Below are positions 1 to 7,447 of a DNA stretch of 39,523 nucleotides, one piece after another. The notes beneath the pieces were generated by a model. The model was not told where the DNA came from. It made no database searches and saw nothing but the letters and a program-made list of their open reading frames with translations. Both the position numbers and the translations under genes were made by a program. Numbering within the stretch: the stretch's first letter is position 1; each line of letters opens with the position of its first letter. The stretch is from a virus: positions 1 to 39,523 of IMG/VR virus record IMGVR_UViG_3300030098_005730; one strand, written 5' to 3'.

Positions 1-1
1 C

Positions 2-193
2 TCTACGGCCACTGATGCGGTGGGCAACTTGGACACAGAGTGCTCATCGGTGAATCAGGCTCAGTGTGACCGTGCGGGTTCGTCGAGCTATTCGGCGGGT
101 GATGGGTTGAGTGTAAAGATCACGACAAATTCTGGATGTGGCGGTAGTGGCATGAAGGGGTGGGGCTGCGTCATCCGGTACAGCTATGATTAA
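2..193 (+). CDS. C-terminal end of a tail-fibre-like protein (5' truncated by window edge)
   Basis: The frame is open from base 2 to a TAA at 191-193, giving 63 residues without a start. The sequence is Ser/Gly/Thr-rich and has four cysteines, including the ending GCGGSGMKGWGCVIRYSYD. This fits the C-terminal tip of a secreted or adhesin-like fibre. It is very probably the end of a fibre of the kind that begins at 37804 and runs off the right edge, since both are Cys-rich. Joining the two window ends directly is one base out of frame, so some sequence must lie between them or the two belong to different genes. The downstream hydrolase gene overlaps the stop (ATGATTAA). Confidence 0.65.
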   Translation, partial: STATDAVGNLDTECSSVNQAQCDRAGSSSYSAGDGLSVKITTNSGCGGSGMKGWGCVIRYSYD

Positions 194-791
194 GTTTCTT
201 GTTGCGCTTTTCGCCCTACTGGTGATGGGGCAAGGATGCCCCCCGAAGAAACTCGTCCTGGTGGGTGATTCGACCATTGCCTGTGACAAATATTTCGATC
301 CGGCGATTTCCGCTCAAGAGGAGCTCGGGCCTGGGTGGGTAGTCGTCAACGAGGCGATCCCGTCCACTTCGTCCTATTCTTGGAGGGAAGAGATAGCCCA
401 GATCGTGAAGGACCGTCACGGGGCTGCCCACTATTTCGTGATCCTCGGGATCAACGACTGGTTCCTCGAGGAGTGGGAGATCGTGGTGCCCTGGGGGACA
501 ACGGAGGCGAACGAGGCGTTGGATCAGATCGGGGTGATCCTGGGTCCGAATACATGGATTGCGGAGCCTACGCCCGTTGATCGTTCAGTTGAGGTTTCCT
601 GGCCGATACCCGGGAAGCCTGACATTACGATTCACGATTATGCAGATTGGTGGGATGAGCTCACGCCGACCCGGCAGTGGGCTACGAGTTTCCCCCCATT
701 CTCGAAATACGATGGCTTGCACCATGATAATGAGGGCTGTGAAGCTCTCGGATCAGCTATCGGACAGTTTGTGAAAAACTCCTCATCCTGA
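186..791 (+). CDS. SGNH/GDSL-family hydrolase with N-terminal export signal
   Basis: 201 residues. The SGNH blocks are visible in order: block I LVGDST with the nucleophile Ser29, a block III-like GIND at 88-91 carrying the Asn of the oxyanion hole, and a block V DGLH at 176-179 with the Asp-x-x-His pair. Such enzymes cleave ester bonds, often acetyl groups on polysaccharides. Residues 1-18 form a hydrophobic signal segment ending in VMGQGC, which resembles a lipobox with Cys18, although Gln at -2 is atypical. The ATG overlaps the stop of the preceding fibre-like gene by 8 nt and no clear Shine-Dalgarno is present, so translational coupling is likely. I infer a role in deacetylating host capsule or O-antigen beside the fibre. 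The substrate is unknown. Confidence 0.75.
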   Translation: MIKFLVALFALLVMGQGCPPKKLVLVGDSTIACDKYFDPAISAQEELGPGWVVVNEAIPSTSSYSWREEIAQIVKDRHGAAHYFVILGINDWFLEEWEIVVPWGTTEANEALDQIGVILGPNTWIAEPTPVDRSVEVSWPIPGKPDITIHDYADWWDELTPTRQWATSFPPFSKYDGLHHDNEGCEALGSAIGQFVKNSSS

Positions 792-827
792 TCCGTACTT
801 GCGTTATCGGTGTTTATTCGTGCATAC

Positions 828-983
828 ATGGATCCTATGAAGCGTCACAATCTTCCCAATATTGTCCGTAGGGGGAAAACCCCCCTGTATTGCGGAAAGC
901 GTCAGGGCCGAACTCCATTCACGGATATGGCTACTTCGGCCCCTAAGCACGTAAGTCCGAGTAAGCACCTCAAGCGGAAATGA
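828..983 (+). CDS. Small basic hypothetical protein (51 aa)
   Basis: ATG at 828 opens a 51-residue frame ending in TGA at 981-983, which overlaps the next gene's ATG (AATGAA). It is rich in Lys/Arg/His, starts MDPMKRHNLPN and ends KHLKRK. It fills the gap between the hydrolase and the next gene almost exactly. The start is uncertain: an internal ATG at 837 and a GTG at 810 are alternatives, and none has a convincing ribosome-binding site. Function not recognised. Confidence 0.55.
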   Translation: MDPMKRHNLPNIVRRGKTPLYCGKRQGRTPFTDMATSAPKHVSPSKHLKRK

Positions 984-1501
984 ATCTGGAAGAATTGGAA
1001 ATGATTGATCGCTTGTCCTCTGCAATGGCCGAGCGTATTCCCCAGGACGTAAAGAGTGCTCTGGGGATGTACGTAGAAATGCGCCGTTCTCGACTGCGAA
1101 CCAACATTTCCTCACGTCCAGATTATGAAGTGCAGGATATTGGGAAGAGGCTAAAGGCCCTTCGCGACCTGAACGAAGTAATCTCGAATGAGTCAGAGTC
1201 TGAGGCTCTGCCCCATCGGCCCCCCGAAGGGGAGTCGGTAGCTCGGTATCAGGCCTATCTCTCTGATCTGCTTACGCCGGATGGGTGGGAAGACGAGCTT
1301 CTTCCGACCCTAAAAGAGATCCTGAATGCCTGCGATCTCACCTTTGAAGAAGGTGGGGACGTCAGTGGCGCAAAGGCATTGAGAAAAGAAATCGAGATTC
1401 TGATTGCAGTTCTTCAGAATATCGCGAGGAATGGGCGTGGAGCCCGAGTCGAATTGTTTGAAAAGGAGATGAACAATGGCTGGACAGCCCAATCCCGCTG
1501 A
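980..1501 (+). CDS. Uncharacterised acidic, helical protein before the scaffold gene
   Basis: 173 residues, predicted mainly helical and charged (MNLEELEMIDRLSSAM at the start, acidic LPTLKEILNACDLTFEEGG in the middle). The start overlaps the preceding small gene by 4 nt and its 3' end overlaps the scaffold-like gene by 26 nt, so it belongs to the head-gene operon. No family recognised. Its position just ahead of scaffold and coat suggests a head-assembly or head-tail role, which is inference from order only. Confidence 0.7.
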   Translation: MNLEELEMIDRLSSAMAERIPQDVKSALGMYVEMRRSRLRTNISSRPDYEVQDIGKRLKALRDLNEVISNESESEALPHRPPEGESVARYQAYLSDLLTPDGWEDELLPTLKEILNACDLTFEEGGDVSGAKALRKEIEILIAVLQNIARNGRGARVELFEKEMNNGWTAQSR

Positions 1502-2177
1502 CCAAGTACGTGCCGAGTTGAATGCCACTTTGGGCAAATTTGCCCAGAATCAGGCAAAGCAACAGGAACAGATCCAGCAACTGGCCCAGGTCGTCCGTCA
1601 GCAGAATGAGCAGAAAGCTCCTCCTCCTCCTGCTGGGACTGCTGAGAAACTGGACCAGGACATCTTTGATGAGTTCTCGAAATCCCCGTCTGCGTACACC
1701 CAGAAGGTGATGTACGGAGCAAAGGAGCAGGCGAAGACCGAGCTTCGGGAGGAGATGAAGAAGGAGCTGGAAGAGGTAGAGAACCGACGTTCCGAAGAGA
1801 ATTTCTTTGGCCAGGTCTGGAACAAGAACCGGGATATTACCGGAATGTTCCGCCGTGCTGTGGTCGACCGCTACAACGAAATGCCAGTGGAATCTGGCAC
1901 TCGCTCAGAGCGGATCAACCAGGCCATCAAGGAAATGCGGGAAGAGCTGGCGTCTGAGCAAGCCAATGCGATTGAGCTCCGTGAGGAGGAAGAAGCGCAG
2001 AAGCGGCTTCAGTCGAGCCCTGGTGGTCAAGCTCCCTGGACGAACCTGTTTGGCAAACAGCCTGCACAAAATGAAAATGGCCAAGTCGTAAATCCGAGTC
2101 AGGTAACTGCGGACTGGGCCAAGGAACAAAACGAAGCAATGGCTTCGCGACGCGTTGGGGCTGGCTTACGCCGATAG
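1476..2177 (+). CDS. Putative capsid scaffolding protein
   Basis: 233 residues directly upstream of the major capsid gene. The composition is typical of phage scaffolds: Gln/Glu/Lys/Arg-rich coiled-coil helices (KQQEQIQQLAQVVRQQNEQ near residues 28-46, a Glu-rich stretch near 90-110), a Pro-rich linker, and a short basic C-terminal tail ending RRVGAGLRR. Scaffolds of podoviruses use a basic helix-turn-helix at the C-terminus to bind coat protein, and the tail here is compatible with that. The ATG is preceded by AAGGAGATGAACA. The call rests on composition, length and position; no sequence family was confirmed. Confidence 0.65.
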   Translation: MAGQPNPADQVRAELNATLGKFAQNQAKQQEQIQQLAQVVRQQNEQKAPPPPAGTAEKLDQDIFDEFSKSPSAYTQKVMYGAKEQAKTELREEMKKELEEVENRRSEENFFGQVWNKNRDITGMFRRAVVDRYNEMPVESGTRSERINQAIKEMREELASEQANAIELREEEEAQKRLQSSPGGQAPWTNLFGKQPAQNENGQVVNPSQVTADWAKEQNEAMASRRVGAGLRR

Positions 2178-2181
2178 CCCT

Positions 2182-2201
2182 TCACCCGGGTCCGGGGGTG
2201 A
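2182..2201 (+). other. Hairpin in the leader of the major capsid gene
   Basis: TCACCC (2182-2187) pairs with GGGTGA (2196-2201) around an 8-nt G/C-rich loop, in the 59-nt gap before the capsid ATG. There is no following T-run, so it is more likely an mRNA-stabilising or processing element than a terminator. The capsid start has its own AGAGG ribosome-binding site 3' of the hairpin. Confidence 0.35.
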
Positions 2202-2236
2202 CCCTTCATAACCTCGCCGCTCGAGAGGTGTGAGAC

Positions 2237-3223
2237 ATGGCAGTACCGGGCCAGAGCTTTGGAACTCAGGCTGCGGGTGCCTATTTCACCAATCAGACTC
2301 TCTCGAAAGAGCTTCGCTCCGTAGCGCAACCTCTGGCGCGTTTCCGCCAGTTTTGCCGGAAAGATCCTCAATTCGGGAAGCGATCTGGAAGCAAGCTCCT
2401 CTTCAACAAGTTGAAGAATATCGGTGCTACGGCATCGACGGGAGCGATCATTGGTGAAGGGCAACCGATTCCTCGAGATGGTTTCGAGATTACGCAGGGC
2501 GAATGCATCGCCGTGCCGTCAGGTCAGGCTATCCCCTGGACGGAGGAGTACGAGGTCCAGTCGGAGTTTGAGCCACGCGATCCGATTGAAAGTCGGATTG
2601 TGGACCACATGGCGAAGTCGCTCGACTATCGAGCGTCTGTGCCGTTCCTCAATGGCGAGGTGGTTTACACCCCGTTGTCAGGAACAAATTCAAGCCTGCA
2701 TCACGATGGAACCGGTGGCACTATTGCTGATCGGGATTTCAAGCTGTCTGACGTGAAGAACATGGCCGATACCGCTCGTTCGGGTCGGTATGGGTTCACG
2801 GGCGGCACGGAGCGACTTCCTCCGATGCCTCCATTTGACGGGCAGAATTACATTCTGCTTGCCGACGTTAAGTTGGCGCGTGGCTTGAAAGACGATTCTT
2901 CTTGGGAAAATGCCCAATACTACGGGGACCCCGAAAAATTGTTTTCTGGGGAAACTGGTAGAATTTACGGAGTAAGAGTGATCGAGGAAAATCACATCCT
3001 CGAAACCTTCTCTGGGATCAGCGCCAATCTTGCTCAAGGGATCTTTTTCGGGGACGACCCAGCAATCGAATGTGTTGTGACTCCAGAGGAAGTTCGTGTG
3101 GATATTCCTCGGGACTTTGGTCGAGATATGGCGATGGCTTGGTACTACCTCGGAGGCTTCTCTGAGGTCTGGTCGCACGCTAGTGATGGCGACAACCGGA
3201 TGATCCGCATCGGCGGAACCTGA
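2237..3223 (+). CDS. Major capsid protein (N4 gp56-like HK97 fold)
   Basis: 328 residues. The region at about 50-105 has the pattern of the N4 gp56 major-capsid group: a block reading KLLFNKLKNIG, then a conserved EGQPIPRD turn (74-81), then ITQGE and GQAIPWTEEYE (96-106). The rest contains the expected mixture of helices and strands, with a C-terminal domain around the IFFGDDPAIE and DFGRDMAMAWYYLGGF blocks. It forms the icosahedral shell and follows a scaffold-like gene, as usual. It is somewhat shorter than the roughly 380-420 residues common in this group. The ATG has AGAGG upstream, and the downstream gene has the strongest ribosome-binding site of the region, consistent with high expression. 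Confidence 0.85.
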   Translation: MAVPGQSFGTQAAGAYFTNQTLSKELRSVAQPLARFRQFCRKDPQFGKRSGSKLLFNKLKNIGATASTGAIIGEGQPIPRDGFEITQGECIAVPSGQAIPWTEEYEVQSEFEPRDPIESRIVDHMAKSLDYRASVPFLNGEVVYTPLSGTNSSLHHDGTGGTIADRDFKLSDVKNMADTARSGRYGFTGGTERLPPMPPFDGQNYILLADVKLARGLKDDSSWENAQYYGDPEKLFSGETGRIYGVRVIEENHILETFSGISANLAQGIFFGDDPAIECVVTPEEVRVDIPRDFGRDMAMAWYYLGGFSEVWSHASDGDNRMIRIGGT

Positions 3224-3253
3224 TCCGAAATCTGAAGGAAAGGAGGAAAAGAC

Positions 3254-3787
3254 ATGGCAGGACAAAGCTATGGAGATTCTGGCGCGTTTGCGCTTCAGAG
3301 TGGACCTGTAGATCCAGATGAATGGGTAGTGTTGCCAAGCACTGCGGATCCTACTCTCGTTGAGATCTGCGCGGGCTCTAACGGCCTGGTCGTTACTGGC
3401 GTCGACTTCATTAACGACGTTGCGGGCACTACTGCGGCAGAGGTCATTACGTTTGAGCAGCGCCCTCGTCCCGGTACCGAAGCAGGGGACGTTGAGCTTG
3501 GGCGTGCTACGATTTCGGTGGCGCAAATGACCACAGTTGGTGACGTGGTTCGATGCGTATTCCAACCATACGGCCAGTCCGGGGTGAACCAGTTCGGGTT
3601 TACGATCCCTCCGGGCCAGTCGTTTGTGGTTGCCTCGACGGGCAGCTCCACGGATTGGAAGTGCGTCTGTATCGTGCGTGGCTACACCATCCCGTGGGGG
3701 TCTGAGAAGATCGACTCGGATGGTGAGCTGATCGAGTCGGACGGCACCAAGAAGATCTACAACGTCTTGATCGCAGCCGCTGCGTAA
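3254..3787 (+). CDS. Beta-rich structural protein, possible capsid decoration protein
   Basis: 177 residues beginning MAGQSYGDSGAFALQSG, with a strong AGGAGG ribosome-binding site 10 nt before the ATG. The sequence alternates hydrophobic and small residues and is rich in Thr/Val/Gly, which fits a beta-sandwich (for example GLVVTGVDFINDVAG). It follows the capsid gene immediately, the usual place for head decoration or stabilising proteins. A distant resemblance in style to the product at 37370 (GKSFVV versus GQSFVV before long beta stretches) may reflect a shared fold. The stop overlaps the next ATG (TAATG). Confidence 0.6.
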   Translation: MAGQSYGDSGAFALQSGPVDPDEWVVLPSTADPTLVEICAGSNGLVVTGVDFINDVAGTTAAEVITFEQRPRPGTEAGDVELGRATISVAQMTTVGDVVRCVFQPYGQSGVNQFGFTIPPGQSFVVASTGSSTDWKCVCIVRGYTIPWGSEKIDSDGELIESDGTKKIYNVLIAAAA

Positions 3788-4098
3788 TGGACATTGCATT
3801 CGGCAGACAGTCTGGAGGGAGGGAGGCTCAAAAGGCCTCCCCCCCGAAGGAAAAGAAGGCGGGCCAATTCCAGGTCATGCGTGCCCGAGCTCGCGCAGGA
3901 TCGCTCGTCAAAGCCGATAACAAGCGGGATTCCCTGCTCGGAGGGGATACCGTGCGAACAAACGTAAAACCGAAAACGGTAAAAGTTTTGGAGTCAGAGG
4001 CGACGAAGCATGCCATCAACTCGGCACGCTCCAGCAACGACCCGTACAGGCGGGACAAGGAGCGTACTCTAAAGCCGGGAGCGGGGTACGTTGGCTGA
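3787..4098 (+). CDS. Small basic hypothetical protein
   Basis: 103 residues, Lys/Arg-rich (KEKKAGQFQVMRARARAG, then many R/K to the C-terminus), probably disordered at the N-terminus. It is coupled upstream by a 1-nt overlap (TAATG) and overlaps the adaptor gene by 8 nt downstream. No family recognised. Its location between decoration-like and adaptor-like genes suggests a head or neck role, which is inference. Confidence 0.65.
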   Translation: MDIAFGRQSGGREAQKASPPKEKKAGQFQVMRARARAGSLVKADNKRDSLLGGDTVRTNVKPKTVKVLESEATKHAINSARSSNDPYRRDKERTLKPGAGYVG

Positions 4099-4819
4099 GA
4101 CTTTCAGCAATATGCAATCGGTGGTGCTGGAGAATCTTGACAGGATTTCTCCAGCTACCGCTGAAACCACCCAGGCGGGGCGCTGGATCAATCAGTGCAT
4201 CCGAGAGGATATTTGCAATCTTGTAAATTTCCCCTGGATGGAGGCAATCGAGAACAAGACTACGGTGAAGGATCAGTCGATCTACACCTGGACGGATCAG
4301 ACCAAATTCAAAGACGTCCAGTACATCTATTTCCGTAAAGCGGCGACAGATGAGTGGAGACGATTGGATGAAATCCAGCCCGTAGCTCTACATGACCATT
4401 ACATTACAACAGAAAACTCAGAGCCTGTTGTCTGGGCCAGGGTCTACAGCTCTGGCAACCATGGGTTTGATCTCCGGGGCGTTCCCTCTACAGCGGGATG
4501 GTTGATCCGGGCCTATCTCTGGAATTACCCAGCGGAATTGACTGGCAGTAATACCAACGAAATCCTGGATACCTACCCCGGCCTGGTCGAAGCAGGGGCC
4601 TGTGCTCGAGGAGCGTTGCACTACAAGAATCTGGACGCAGCTTCGATGTGGACACTGCGGTTCCAGGCTCAAAAGCTCGCAATGCTCCGTGCCGAGCGTG
4701 GGCGAAGAGATCAATCGCGCCCTGTTCTAAGAATGAGTGCTGCGTCGGGACGGCCATCCAGCGGCAGGCGGCGAGGCTCTCGCAACCACGGTGGATCGGC
4801 CTATGACTGGCTCCCCTGA
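4091..4819 (+). CDS. Putative head-tail adaptor (connector) protein
   Basis: 242 residues from a TTG start at 4091 that overlaps the upstream stop; no ATG is available near the conserved N-terminus. The first 45 residues read like podoviral adaptor proteins that dock beneath the portal: a helix (NMQSVVLENLDRI), an A-G-R-W-I-N-Q helix, then ICNLVNFPWME. A beta-rich centre follows, then a helical block and an Arg/Ser-rich C-terminal tail (GRRRGSRNHGG). Position between coat genes and the nozzle-like gene agrees. Confidence is limited because the call comes from pattern and order. Confidence 0.55.
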   Translation: MAETFSNMQSVVLENLDRISPATAETTQAGRWINQCIREDICNLVNFPWMEAIENKTTVKDQSIYTWTDQTKFKDVQYIYFRKAATDEWRRLDEIQPVALHDHYITTENSEPVVWARVYSSGNHGFDLRGVPSTAGWLIRAYLWNYPAELTGSNTNEILDTYPGLVEAGACARGALHYKNLDAASMWTLRFQAQKLAMLRAERGRRDQSRPVLRMSAASGRPSSGRRRGSRNHGGSAYDWLP

Positions 4820-5321
4820 TAACACGATCCTCCTGGGAGGAGTTGTTTCCGAGAGGGAAAAGAAACTCGACCAGGAGGTGTCCGATCTTTCCCAAGTTCG
4901 GCAGATCCCAAGCAGTGTTGTCGTCAGCCTCCCGGGCTTAAACCGGGGTGGGTATTTCCCGTTTGCGGGAAACGTAACAGGTAGCATTGCTACCCCCACA
5001 AATGGACTAGCCGCTGTGACGCCCTCACAGCCTCTCAGGCTGCGTGGCGGGCGGGTGACTATGATGGTCACCAATCAGCTGGAAGCCTCGTCTCCGGGCG
5101 TTCTGGGCGTCTACGACGGTGCTACCAACACGTTGCTGGCTACCCTGGTCGGGCACTCCTCTACGCAATCGGCCTCCACCCTCCTTGCCTCAGAACTGGA
5201 GTTCGACTTACGGGAGGGATTCTCGGCCACTGGTCCGTATTACATAGCCGGTACTCAGAATATCGGGGGTGGAATTATCCACGTCTCGGGCCTCTTGTAT
5301 GGGGTGATTTCCAGTGGCTGA
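4803..5321 (+). CDS. Beta-rich tail/neck protein of unknown function
   Basis: 172 residues. I chose the ATG at 4803 because GGTGGA sits 7 nt upstream and the residues before it in frame are a shadow of the adaptor tail; the overlap with the adaptor gene is then 17 nt. After a short charged helix (SEREKKLDQEVSDLSQVRQI) the protein is Gly/Ser/Thr/Val-rich with strand-like segments (GGRVTMMVTNQ, GVLGVYDGATNTLLATLVG). It lies between the adaptor and the nozzle and its stop overlaps the nozzle GTG by 8 nt. No family recognised. Confidence 0.6.
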   Translation: MTGSPDNTILLGGVVSEREKKLDQEVSDLSQVRQIPSSVVVSLPGLNRGGYFPFAGNVTGSIATPTNGLAAVTPSQPLRLRGGRVTMMVTNQLEASSPGVLGVYDGATNTLLATLVGHSSTQSASTLLASELEFDLREGFSATGPYYIAGTQNIGGGIIHVSGLLYGVISSG

Positions 5322-7431
5322 TCCGAAGAATCAAGAACAGCGAACGTTTCGCCTGGAAGGTTTCCAAGACCTACTTGGAACAATGGAATCCAGGGAAGCG
5401 GCATCAGCAGGCCGCCAGGCAGCGGGTGCGAATGTAGAACCTGTTGATTCGGAGTGGTGGGTACGTCCTGGATATTTCCCCATTCACGATGAGGATCGTC
5501 AGGATGCTTTCCCCAATCTGGGCTCAATACCTTGGTGGACCGTTGTTGATCCAGGGGAGCAGACCAGTGGCGATATTTTCGTTTATCTCGTTAATCCGTT
5601 TTATGTTCTCAGATTCAAGAGGACTGGCAGCTTTGATGTTCGTGCAGCTTATTTACCCGCAGCGACGGGAATAGAAGTATCTTTTACGAATAACAGCAAA
5701 TCAGCCACCCGAGTTGACGCAGCTACAATTACAGTCGGTCAGCTTCTCCTGGTGGATGGTAGTCACTTGAGTCGGGCTGATGCGGTATATCGAGTAGTTG
5801 CTTACTCAGATCCGACTATCACTTTGGATCGTGTCTATGCCGATTCTACTGGATCCAAAACCAACTGTAGTTTTGTAAATCCGATTACGGATCCAACAGC
5901 ATATTTTAGCGGAGCTGGTAATCGCGACGTTGCAGACTTGGCAACAAACGGAAAGTTTGGAGTCGCAGTTATCGACCAGTCGGTAACTCGTAGCGGCTCG
6001 ACACTCGGATACGCGAACGAGGCTACTGTAGCTGGGGATCAGTACCTGATTATTACAAGCGAGGTTGCTGCACCTGCGGCTGTGAATCTCAGCGATTTCT
6101 CGAAGCCCCTGGACGATGACTTCTTTCGAGATACTTCAGTTGAAGATGGATCTGGTAATCCAGCACCAACAAAAAACCTACGTGGTTGGGTTTGTTGTAC
6201 TTGGCAGAACCAGTTGGTGATTGGCCATGCTGGCGATGCAAATGGGGAAGCAACAAACCGTTCTATCTGGCTTTCGCAGCCATGGGATTACCAGTCGTTC
6301 CATGATGGAACTCCGGGAGAGAACGCTAGTTCCAGAGACTTTAATCGCGATGGTTTCGATGATCCGATTCTTGCGGTGTTGCCACTGGGGCGGGATCTAA
6401 TCGCTCACCGTTCTCGGTCTCAAGATATTGGAAGCCCCTATGAAGACCCACCTGTTATTTGGACGAGAAACCAACAAGGCTTTGGTGCAGTTAATTGTCG
6501 ATCAATCGTTGCGGCTAACAACGTGCACTACCTGTGGTCTCAGGTTGGGCCGGCGGTCTTCAACGGAGTATCGGTGGCACCTCTGGCAATTAAATACCGA
6601 GAATATCTCAAGAGCTTAGGTCTTTGGGCCATCAGTCCATTGATGGCCTATGATGATCGGCTGCGATCTCGAGTATGTTGGGTATTTAATGATCGGAAAT
6701 CTCGGTATTTGAGCGAGGTTAAAGGCGCGTCTTCCACAGTTTCTGTGCCTATTACGGCATCTGATACCGACACTACTTTGAAGGATCGCTGCACTGTTGT
6801 CTGTTTTGACTACACGCGCAATTACCTCTGGATTGAGGATTCCCCCACATTCGTAGGTTCTGGTTTGCGAGATGATAGGACTTACCTCGCTGGGGTTTAT
6901 GGAAATATCTACGACACCTCTGAAATATTCGAAGATAACACTGTCGGAAAAGACACCCTGCATACCGGAAGCACAGAGGTAGTTCCTGCTTTTGTTGAAA
7001 CACCCTGGTTCAATCTCAATTCAATAAAAAGAAAGCATCTTCATACGCTGTACGTAGAGCTGCGTGCTTTGAGTACCACTGACAATACTAAGCCTTGGGA
7101 GATTGAGGATCTTTGGTCTGGTACCAGTGACGCTCTTCGTTTCTGCAATGTCGAAATCTTTGCCGATCACGAGACTGACGTAAAGCAGACGCTAACCGGA
7201 TGCCAGCTAACTGTCAGTACAATGCTGAATCTAGCGGCAGATGCAGATAGAAATCATCCCATCATGTTGATGCAGCTATCGCCTCGGGTGTCGGGGAATG
7301 AGTTCAAGTTGCGGTTTAACAACCTTGGTATTTCAGCTCCGACGAAACAGGGTCATTTTCGTATCTCTGCTGTTGAGGGAGTTTACGAACAGGAACAAAG
7401 CTCTCGTTACCGTGAGCCTTTGAACAAGTAG
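5314..7431 (+). CDS. Putative tail nozzle / tail tubular protein (beta-propeller type)
   Basis: 705 residues from a GTG start at 5314 that overlaps the upstream stop. The sequence shows hallmarks of the nozzle proteins of short-tailed phages (T7 gp12 and P22 gp10 type): repeated beta-blade-like segments, the phrase NRSIWLSQPWDYQSFHDG (residues about 313-330), where such proteins list an object and its coordinates, an ISPLMAYDDRLRSRVCWVFND blade, and a late FNLNSIKRKHLHTLYVELR block. Nozzles extend the portal-adaptor channel and gate DNA. Length fits that group. Assignment to one of the two named families would need a profile search. Confidence 0.65.
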   Translation: MADPKNQEQRTFRLEGFQDLLGTMESREAASAGRQAAGANVEPVDSEWWVRPGYFPIHDEDRQDAFPNLGSIPWWTVVDPGEQTSGDIFVYLVNPFYVLRFKRTGSFDVRAAYLPAATGIEVSFTNNSKSATRVDAATITVGQLLLVDGSHLSRADAVYRVVAYSDPTITLDRVYADSTGSKTNCSFVNPITDPTAYFSGAGNRDVADLATNGKFGVAVIDQSVTRSGSTLGYANEATVAGDQYLIITSEVAAPAAVNLSDFSKPLDDDFFRDTSVEDGSGNPAPTKNLRGWVCCTWQNQLVIGHAGDANGEATNRSIWLSQPWDYQSFHDGTPGENASSRDFNRDGFDDPILAVLPLGRDLIAHRSRSQDIGSPYEDPPVIWTRNQQGFGAVNCRSIVAANNVHYLWSQVGPAVFNGVSVAPLAIKYREYLKSLGLWAISPLMAYDDRLRSRVCWVFNDRKSRYLSEVKGASSTVSVPITASDTDTTLKDRCTVVCFDYTRNYLWIEDSPTFVGSGLRDDRTYLAGVYGNIYDTSEIFEDNTVGKDTLHTGSTEVVPAFVETPWFNLNSIKRKHLHTLYVELRALSTTDNTKPWEIEDLWSGTSDALRFCNVEIFADHETDVKQTLTGCQLTVSTMLNLAADADRNHPIMLMQLSPRVSGNEFKLRFNNLGISAPTKQGHFRISAVEGVYEQEQSSRYREPLNK

Positions 7432-7447
7432 GACGGGAGAAGAGCCA

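Noticed and set aside
2690-3799. 369-residue open frame on the minus strand opposite the major capsid gene
   Set aside because: It is antisense to the capsid and decoration-like genes, has no ribosome-binding site and low-complexity content. It is a shadow.
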